Assembly: GCA_947462335.1 (NCBI GenBank)
Contig: OX381706.1
Coordinates: forward strand, 18,514,784-18,578,783
DNA from: Harmothoe impar
Lineage: Eukaryota; Annelida; Polychaeta; Phyllodocida; Polynoidae
Reading direction: 5' to 3'
Length of the DNA stretch: 64,000 nt
The translations under genes and the position numbers were made by a program. Shown here piece by piece: positions 56,375 through 64,000 of this stretch (positions are counted from its first letter, which is position 1; each line of letters starts with the position of its first letter). The notes under the pieces are model-generated. The model ran no database searches. It was not told the DNA's origin and saw nothing but the letters and a program-made list of their open reading frames with translations.

Positions 56375-58224
56375 AGGGTGCAGTACTGACCAAAGTCAGA
56401 ATATCAGTGCACATACCTCAGGCTCACTGCATCCGTCTTCTCTATAGTCTTAATTGTTACTGTTGTCACTGCTAATGCTATTACGGCTATAGTGTAGCAT
56501 GGGAAAGTATTGGGAACCTGCAGACTAGGCTACCCTGGATAAACTAATATTATCTGCAGTGCCCTGGTGGTTTTTTATTGACCATACACCCTTGTAGACG
56601 AACATGAAAGTGTTGTTTTAGCTTTAAAAAACAATATACCATGTCTAATTTCAGAAGATTTTTTAAAAACTATATGATGAATTTAATCTTATGTTTCTAT
56701 TGCTATAGTCCTGACTGATGCCTACACATGATCTGAGACGGCAGAGATATATCCTTATCCCCATCCAAAATAATCACATCTAAGGTCCACTCTACCACAC
56801 CGATGTACCCACCATTCACACCCGATGTTCTCCGTTACCAGCTGCATATTTGATTTGGGTATTAATTATAAGTTGTAAAACACCTGCAAGAAGTCTCAAG
56901 CGATTTCAATAGGCCTATGGTTTCGAGATACAACTTATTAATTTTAATACTTTGACCGCTTTGCTGCTATTTATTAATACTAAATACCTTGCCTTATTGC
57001 TGATAATGGTGCATGTTGTTGCCACTGTCTCCATTGCTGATAAAATGTCTCCTTATTATGTTACTTATGTTGTTGACAGACCATGTAGTAGTTCCAGATA
57101 ATTGATATTGATCAGGCAAGGCTACTTGAAAACACTTAAGTTCACGCTAGGGAATATTTTTTTTGTCTTTCTGGGCCCAAGGTTCAATTGTCAGTCAATG
57201 ATTAATGAGAATCACCGTTTTATATCTATGAGCGTGACAAACACGTTTTTGCCCAGCAAGAGGCACCATTGCGACATAACAGAGGTGTATAGAAAGAAAA
57301 TCTACATGGGCGGGCCCTGCAGGGTGGGGGGGGGGGGGGGGGGGGCACTACCAGTTTTAAGTGTATGCATTTATGCATGATGGTGCATCATGTATATACA
57401 CGCTTATGTTGTAATTGTATAGAAAACGATTATTTGTGCCCCCTTTAATTCCGATTAGGGGCCCATACCCCTATGCCCAACGTTTCACTATGTGTAAGAG
57501 ATAATGTGTAGGAAATATATGTATCATAAATAGTGCAGGGACTTTATTTGGGGGGGGGGGGGGCTAAACATATTCAGGCACCACCTCCTCTGTGATTGGG
57601 GGCAGATGGACTGCCGCCTTTTCCTACAGTGTCACAATTAAAAGTATCGCCTCCTAAGGATGTCGGAAAGCAAAATCGTTATGTAACAATGATTCAACTT
57701 CCTTGAATTGTTGACGTGTATTTACTTCATAAATGATTCCCTTTGAAATGAATTTATTGAAAATAGACGAATTCTTCTAACCACTAAAGATGAAAATAAT
57801 GTTGCATAAGCCGTTAGGCAACGATGCTCAATTTTAAATGCAGGATCGTTTACACATAGGTAGTACACACATCAGTATGTGGTTGACACTGCTAATATAA
57901 GGTGCATTTAGTGTTTTTATATGAAAGATATTAGTTTAGTTGTTGAACTTGACCAGAGAAGGGTTCGCCTGGATGTTTCTAACTCCTAGTCAGTATAGGT
58001 GCGGCTTATTGGCTGCCTTGTATATACAAATGTGTAAGTAATAGCTATATAGATATTATTGCATTCAATTTCTTTGACATCATGTCGCTTATATTACTGT
58101 ATACATATGGCGCTTATATTCAGGTTTGGTCCGTATGGGCCCTGTGGACCTGCTGACCAGCCTTCGGCTGTGTTGGTTTTAAAACTATATCATCATCATC
58201 GCTTATATTACTGTAGCAGGTCGC
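56375..58224. other. Intergenic stretch, no gene seen
   Basis: Poly-G runs lie at 57326-57346 and 57551-57563. The open frame at 57102-57380 reads into the first run and is unsupported. Confidence 0.4.
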
Positions 58225-58500
58225 CAGGTCGCTTTTTACCCCTCTGGAGGGGGTCTAGTCCATGTCACCATGTCGTCTATCGATTTTAAGAAATGCCCAT
58301 GTCATTTGTCAGTATCTTTGCATTTCTCCTGTCATTTGTCACTATAGGCTCCATGTCACCTGTCGATTGTAATTTAATAAAAGGCCATGTCCCTTGTCAA
58401 TATCATTTAATTTCTCCTGTCATTTGTCACTAAGCCCCATGTCGTCTGTCGATTTTAAGAAAAGGCCACACGCCCTGTCGATTTAGGTGTCTACACCCAT
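58225..58500. repeat. GTCGATTTTAAGAAA repeat family copy
   Basis: Blocks CATGTCGTCTATCGATTTTA, CTCCTGTCATTTGTCACTA and CATGTCGTCTGTCGATTTTA recur, ending TTTAGGTGTCTACACCCATT. It is the inverted counterpart of 32060-32290. Confidence 0.6.
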
Positions 58501-58579
58501 TCTGGCAGGAGCAACATGTAGGCCTAGAACCTGGGAGGAAAGGAGACGAGAATGGACACGGGATTCAGTGCGACAAAAC

Positions 58580-58651
58580 TGCGTCGGCCGGGAATCGAAC
58601 CCGGATCGACTGCTTGGAAGGCAACCATGCTAACCGTTACACCACCGACGC
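58580..58651 (-). tRNA. tRNA-Gly, anticodon UCC
   Basis: The 72-nt minus-strand sequence folds as a cloverleaf. The acceptor stem pairs GCGTCGG with CCGACGC (discriminator A). The D arm contains GGTGTAACGGTTAGC, the anticodon loop is CTTCCAA with anticodon TCC, and the T arm is CCGGG-TTCGAAT-CCCGG. It closely matches animal tRNA-Gly(UCC). TTTT right after the gene (58578-58575) is a Pol III terminator. There is no intron. Confidence 0.96.
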
Positions 58652-59088
58652 CGCTTGATGATGGCTGCACATCTTAAATTGAATATATCCAACTGCATAT
58701 ATATAGAGAGAGACAATCGTTTATCCAGGTGTTAAAACAAGATCATGGAGGTTACTTTATAAACTATCCTAAAGCCACATATACCAGGATGGATGGAAAC
58801 GAAGCCAAGAAATAGGATGGCTGGTGTCAAATATGATATAGGCCCATAGGTAACAGTAGCTGCATGGTGGTCATCTAAGAGGGAAGTGGGGATGCGAAAA
58901 ATGTAAGCGCCATTGGAAGATATTATCGCCTCATTCTAGCACGAAATTCTCCTTTTAAAGGCACTGCTTAAGAGGCAATATGATGTCACTCATGTTGGTG
59001 ACGTCATTGGGTTCTCTAATGGTAGCAATACAGCTACTACATGTATCAGACTATTGAATGTAAGTGTATACATTAGGTATTTGGTATT

Positions 59089-59300
59089 ACACACTGAAAA
59101 CCCTATGGCGCAAAAGGTGATCAGTGATGATGACCTTTGGGTGATCATTTTAATTGTGGCCTGGTAGAGTACCTGGTGCTCTTTAGAGTTATCATATGTA
59201 ATGACCCCTGGTCATCATATTGATCACATTTTCTTGGATTGCAGCACAAGTCATTATGATCACCATAGGTCATCACTATTGATTACTTTTGTATTTTTGT
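59089..59300. repeat. CACTGAAAA-ended repeat, second copy
   Basis: Begins CACACTGAAAACCCTATGG and continues with GTGATCA, TCATCAC and AGTCATTATGATCACCATA motifs, like 33249-33420. The right end is not clear. Confidence 0.55.
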
Positions 59301-59604
59301 TGTTTTGCCATATTTCAATGCAAGTACTTAATACCCCTTCATCTATTAAACTCCTTTATCTGGGACATGTTTATCAGCCATCAGTCCCTATAAGACATGT
59401 ATGTATGTAATACCAGTGTCAGTGCCTTCTGACACTTTGAGCTTTAGCTGAATACACGAAAGAGGTGTCTGTACTTTGGAAATGTTAACTCCTATCTAAA
59501 TTCAGACCCAAAAATGATCAAATTACTTATGATAGAGTCGAAATGAAAGACACTGAACATCCTGCATATTATACAGGGGCAATGTAGCATCCATTATTCA
59601 CACA

Positions 59605-59641
59605 CAGAAAAGTGAGAGTCATTGTCGCTAAAACTACCCTC
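59605..59641. repeat. Single arm copy of the 56268 hairpin
   Basis: 37 nt are identical to 56268-56304, in the same orientation and without a facing arm. Confidence 0.9.
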
Positions 59642-60420
59642 GACTTAATTGAGTATTCCCTAGTTTTACCTAGATTCGTGCCAGGAATTCCTTAAGATAA
59701 TAAGTACAATTTTACAAGTACATACATTCATTTAATGTGATTTACAAAATGGATCATCCATGAATGTTCTTGTAGATGTTAGGTAGGACATGGCTATTGT
59801 AATTGTATCTTGGGGACCTTTACTGTGTGGATGCGTGGTGCATTGAGCTGGGACCACTGGTGGATGGAGCCTGCATTAAAAGGTCGACTTGGTCATAAAT
59901 GTGATGGCTTAGATTTACAATATAAAAGGACGTATTGGTTTGGTTTAGCCTTGGATGCTTTAATTTAGCAGCACCTGGGTTTTCCTAGTCAATAAGTTGT
60001 TCAGTGTGCTGCTGGGGAGGGTATAATATTTCCAATGTATCAGGGGGTGGACCTTTATTCCTTGGGGGTGGGGGTGGGATGGAAGTTATTTGGTTACTTT
60101 AAAACTCATATTTTTCACAGGTGGTGCCACATGACCAAATTGGGCGACCCAGCCAAAACCCAAGCTGAGTCCAAATTCCAGCAAAAACCAGTGACAAAGC
60201 CAACTGGGCTCAAGCCGGGCATCCCACTCAGGCCACACTGGGAGCCTGCTGTGCCCACATGGGGCCCCACTGTTTGCTACTTGGGTAGATAAACCAGACA
60301 GAAGCTCTGATGTAAGTATTGGTCCTTTTACAGATAGTAGCCATCTATTTGGTGATATGATTACTCAATACTGATCAAATAGCATGTGGGTATTTTCTCG
60401 GACTGATTTCTATCCCCAGA
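59642..60420. other. Region upstream of the trypsin-like gene
   Basis: 60130-60290 contains CTGGGCT/GGGCCCCAC motifs resembling one arm of the palindrome at 5211-5597. The open frame over it is not a gene. Confidence 0.4.
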
Positions 60421-60427
60421 CATAGGG

Positions 60428-60435
60428 TATATAAG
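60428..60435 (+). promoter_or_regulatory. TATA box of the trypsin-like gene
   Basis: TATATAAG starts 42 bp before the start codon. A start about 30 bp downstream would leave a 5' UTR of roughly 10 nt, so transcription may begin slightly differently. Confidence 0.5.
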
Positions 60436-60469
60436 GTGGATATACCCATGTTAGTACCAAACTGGCAAG

Positions 60470-62622
60470 ATGAACAGTCTCGTGGTTGTAGCGCTCCTGG
60501 CCCTGGCCATCCCTGCCCTGGAGGCACGGGTTGCACCCCAGATCATTGGAGGTTAGTGGATGAAGCATTACAAGGCAATTTGAATTGACTGTAGAAATGA
60601 ATAATTCCATATTGAATTGGTATAAAAGTAGAAACAGAACAATACCATTAAGTGAACCCTCCTTGGAGATATCAGTAATGAGGTGTATTTGCCTTCTGAC
60701 ACGACACATACCAAAGCTTAAAGAGGCATTGTATTGCCGAGCTGGCGCCACTGTTTCAACATAGCTCTTATAAAGGATCCGCCCAGTTAGTTGAGTTTTA
60801 TGCAAAGTAGCCAGGACTCTGGGTAATAACTGGGGTAATGGACATCCTCCCTCCCCCATCCTGACACGGCATCTACTTCAGATCGGGCCCACACTCAGGT
60901 AGTGTGGCACCCATGGTCAAGGGTCTGACGACCTGGCCTGCCTGGTCTATACTGACCAGGTTCTCTCTGTGGTGAATTTCCACTGCTCCTACATCACAAG
61001 GCCGGCTCTTGAGGGCAAACAAGGCCGCCACATGGGTGGGTAGCTATACCATGATAGGGCCACCATACTGAAGGCTGTTTTATCTACTAATATGGGTTGT
61101 AGCAGTGTACAATCTAATATGGGTTGTAGCAGTGTACAATCTTCAGTGCAATGACCACAAGAATACAAGATCTACCTTAAGATAAACTGCAGTATGTCAA
61201 TGTGACTAAATCTGGGTAAGATATGGTTCATATACCCTATACAGATCGATCCATGTGGTTCCCCCCCCCCCCATCATCGTGTTATCAGGTGCAACTACAG
61301 CTCAGATCACCCCTACACATAGCCAGTAATGTAATCCGGAGGGGTTAGATTCGGACCCTGGTGCCTCTCAACATGTGGAATAGCCTAGCTGCAGGTAACT
61401 GAATATAATAAAATAAAGTCTAATGGTGCTATCATGGTACCGGGGTACAGCTATCTAACCATGTTGAGGCCTGTGTTTGCCCCCCAATCACCTCCCTGTG
61501 ACGTAGTAGCAGAGGAAACTCTAACCTCTGCTATGCCTGTCAGATTGAACGGTATCCTGGTTAAGGGTCTGCTGTAATCATATTTATAATGACGCCCCTC
61601 CACTCACCCCAGACATATATAGGCCTACCTATGCAGCTGGTGAGGCGTTCTAGTAGTAGGCTATAGAGAGTGGCCACTTTACCTAAGCAATGGGAGAGGG
61701 GAGTGGGCTTCATTTTCTCTTTACACTTCATCCTAGTCTGCTCCAATCCATTTTGATTCATACGAGGGTTGGGAGGTATGACCACTATGAATGAATTATT
61801 AAAGTGATGTGCTGTATTGTAAGATCTTTAAATCTTTTGTTAAAGGATCCACCCCACCTCACCTATAGTGTGTACAGAATGACCACTCCCACAGACATGT
61901 ACTCAAGGTTGTAAAAATAGATGTGCTAAATTGGCGCAAGGTGGGCCTGGGAAGCAAAGGGAGTGACCATGTCTAACTGTATGGGGGTACACATAGGGGT
62001 ACAGTCTGCCTCAACATGTGTGCATGTGTGCCGGGGGGGGGGGGGCACTAGGTACTTTTCCCAACCCCCCCCCCCCTCCAATTTCGTTTTCCTCCCCCTC
62101 CCCACCAAAGGGGTCGAATTTGTTTTCCTCCATCCCCCTAAAAGTAACCCCAAAAAAAACATCCGCTGCCCCCTGTTAAATAAAGAATGACCACTCCCTA
62201 TTCGAATGCTACCTCAGGTGTTGTGAAAGTGGGACACAGAGGTCACTGTAGACCACCTGATCTTGCCTATTTTGCATACAGATTTGTGGGCGTGATCTAC
62301 CATACTGTGGGCGGGATCCACTATGTAAAACAGGGTCAAAGGTAGCCTAAAACGGCCAGCAATGGCGGACAAACTCACGTATACACTGTCCCTTTAAGCT
62401 AACTAGTCATTTACTACTGCAAGCTCCTTCATACATGTATGTACACCATATTTGTCTCCCAGGTCGCAATGCCCAGGTGGGGGAGTACCCCTACCAAGGC
62501 TCCCTCCAGGTGCTGAGTTACAATGGTGAGGCTGAGGAGACCTACGACTCCCACACCTGTGGGTGTGTGCTCATCTCCAGTAGCTGGATCGTCACTGCAG
62601 CTCACTGTGTTGGCCGCGGAGC
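60470..62622 (+). CDS. Trypsin-like serine protease, 5' part (two exons, runs off the window)
   Basis: Exons seen are 60470-60551 and 62463-62622; the first intron is phase 1 and splits the IIGG codons. The product has a signal peptide (MNSLVVVALLALAIPALEA), a very short propeptide (RVAPQ) and mature IIGGRNAQVGEYPYQGSLQV. CGCVLISSSWIVTAAHC then carries the catalytic His (residue 75). Exon 2 ends at GTAAGT in phase 2. The exons for the catalytic Asp and Ser must lie beyond 64000. Oddities: the residue before IIGG is Gln, not Arg or Lys, and CGG is replaced by CGC near the active-site disulphide. S1-family proteases cleave peptide bonds outside the cell, often in digestion; substrate specificity cannot be read from this part. 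Confidence 0.85.
61088..61141. repeat. 27-bp direct duplication in trypsin intron 1
   Basis: TAATATGGGTTGTAGCAGTG plus TACAATC occurs twice back to back without change. Confidence 0.9.
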
Positions 62623-62773
62623 GTAAGTCATCTTCTTGGAGTTGAATGTTTATCAAATGTTGAAAATGAAAGTGTTTTTCCCTGAAATTAAGTAGTCATT
62701 GTAGATGACAATTTAACTTGGCCTAAGCCTACTTCATTCTTAATGAGAAGAAGAAATCCTCGACTAGCTATAT

Positions 62774-63478
62774 CCAGTAAACAAATAACCTCAAACAACG
62801 TTATACAACGTTTTTTTATATCTCCTCATTGTGGTGAAACGTTATTTCCCTATATCATATAAAACGGCATTAGTTACTTCGTTGGTACCACGCCAATGAA
62901 ATAGGCTTGAGTGCTTGACAAGAATAGGTAAACCCAAAGAGGCTACCCAAAAGTATGTCTTTTTTTCAAAGCTAACTCGATTTCCTTCCTCATTGGTCTT
63001 CATTTAATATTTAGATTACTTTGAATGTCCTAAACATTCTATAAATACTCTCGTACTGTGGGCCTAACAACAATAGATGGAGAATCAGACAAAACTAATT
63101 CTTGCATTTAGATTGCACGAAAATAACTTATCTATTGATGGATGCTGATCAAATAATCAAAATTCGACAGTAGATGCTTATTTTAAAGTAGCATTGTTGG
63201 TACAATATTCAAATGATTGAGATGACCAGTTTTCATTCGGGACCCTCCGAGAGAATCTGTTAGGAGAGTGAGGGCATCATGCGCCAGTAGACAAGGACAT
63301 GTGTATCTATGGTGATGTAATCAAGGGGCTCATGGGATAGGCCTACTGTTAACCCATGACCCCCCCCCCCCCAGCCCCCATAGACTATACCCCCACAATC
63401 CTAGCCCCAGAAGGGCCTGCATGGTATAACGTTAAAAATGTTATTCTGATGTAAAATAACATATTTCTGTTGGCTGGG
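62774..63478. mobile_element. ACGTTATA element, split or expanded copy
   Basis: The left part CCAGTAAACAAATAACC then AACGTTATACAACG, and the right part AACGTTAAAAATGTTATTC then TTGGCTGGG, match the compact copy at 13500-13646. About 550 bp lies between them, apparently an insertion. Confidence 0.55.
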
Positions 63479-63510
63479 TAGTGTTTAAATATGGTTGATG
63501 TGTATACTGT

Positions 63511-63600
63511 ATTAGATTAGATTAGATTAATTTATTGCCCCAATCGTTCTGCAATAGAACGTTTTTCGTCGCACACGCGGATGCCTCACAGTTTGTAGTT
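63511..63600 (-). mobile_element. Probable 3' end of a LINE retrotransposon
   Basis: On the minus strand the segment reads GGGGCAATAAATTAATCTAA and ends in an ATCTA-type short repeat, the usual appearance of CR1/RTE-like 3' tails. No coding part is recognised. Confidence 0.4.
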
Positions 63601-64000
63601 GGGATCATCTCACGCTGCTTAACATTCATACTCCTTGGCGCTGATCATAATAAATGTTTATGAGACATATATAATAATAGTAAACAAAGTCACATTCATG
63701 TGTACATAAGACAGTGGCATAAAGAGCAGACTATCCATACTAAATGACATTATTTATAGCTATGTGGTGGTTCGTAGTTAACTCTAGGTTAAAGAACAAC
63801 GATCACGGCAGTTTCCAGGTGCGAGAATATATCTGTCTTTATTCACAAGAATAACAACTCTAGTTCCTTTACTAGGGAACGATCAGTGTAGAATTAATAC
63901 ACACAGGTAGATCAGGTTTCTCTATAAATAGAGGAAACGGTCAGTATACAACTCTTAGCATACAACTCTGTCCGCACGGTTGGACATGTGAAGTCTCTCG
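63601..64000. other. End of the window, within or past the trypsin-like gene
   Basis: No further protease exon is seen. TTTATTCACAAGAATAACAA (63838) weakly recalls 27271-27300. Confidence 0.3.

Noticed and set aside
63838..64000. LTR-type element at the window end
   Set aside because: Weak similarity to 27271-27300 only; no paired LTR, primer-binding site or coding region is visible.

Overview
The window looks like nuclear DNA of an invertebrate animal, probably marine. It has short exons with GT..AG introns, AT-rich intergenic sequence, TATA boxes about 30 bp before conserved start motifs, AATAAA signals, one tRNA gene, and many short inverted-repeat transposons, palindromes, minisatellites and long poly-G/poly-C runs. 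I cannot fix the phylum. The gene products (quiver-type Ly6 protein, synaptotagmin-like protein, group XII phospholipase A2, trypsin-like protease) occur widely in animals. No bacterial, viral or CRISPR feature is supported.

Layout. (1) At 1.2-17.9 kb there is a dispersed cluster of four two-exon paralogues for small secreted Gly/Tyr/His/Asn-rich proteins of 133-185 aa: copy 1 (-, 1225-2141), copy 2 (+, 2909-3693), copy 3 (+, 10626-12417) and copy 4 (-, 16347-17910). Copies 1 and 2 are head to head; copies 3 and 4 converge. All share a signal peptide, an exon-1 linker with DQ..GP repeats, a phase-2 intron, an almost invariant core (ALHYGAGVG, APYYGVPGTDLKGV) and a variable NGAY/NGGY tail. (2) At 20.8-23.8 kb is a four-exon GPI-anchored Ly6/quiver-like gene, followed by a tandem array with a period near 130 bp. 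(3) At 28-43 kb no gene is supported. This is a transposon and satellite graveyard: a pogo/Tigger-like MITE, a 1.46-kb hAT-like element with an exact 8-bp target duplication, a 947-bp inverted-repeat element with a 5-bp duplication inside the edge of a minisatellite, two 20-bp-unit minisatellites, and two arrays of a GTGTTTAG motif that may be the ends of one family. (4) At 44.2-47.2 kb is a membrane-anchored double-C2 synaptotagmin-like gene whose first C2 domain carries a low-complexity insertion. (5) At 48.8-51.5 kb is a complete four-exon group XII secreted phospholipase A2 gene with its catalytic His-Asp. (6) At 56.3 kb is a perfect 44-bp-stem hairpin with a separate arm copy at 59.6 kb; tRNA-Gly(UCC) lies at 58.6 kb on the minus strand. 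(7) From 60.5 kb begins a trypsin-like serine protease gene that runs out of the window after its second exon.

The genes do not form a shared pathway or operon. The only functionally coherent unit is the Gly/Tyr-rich family, whose matching core promoters suggest common regulation. Its function is unknown to me; a secreted structural, adhesive or mucus role is inferred from composition only.
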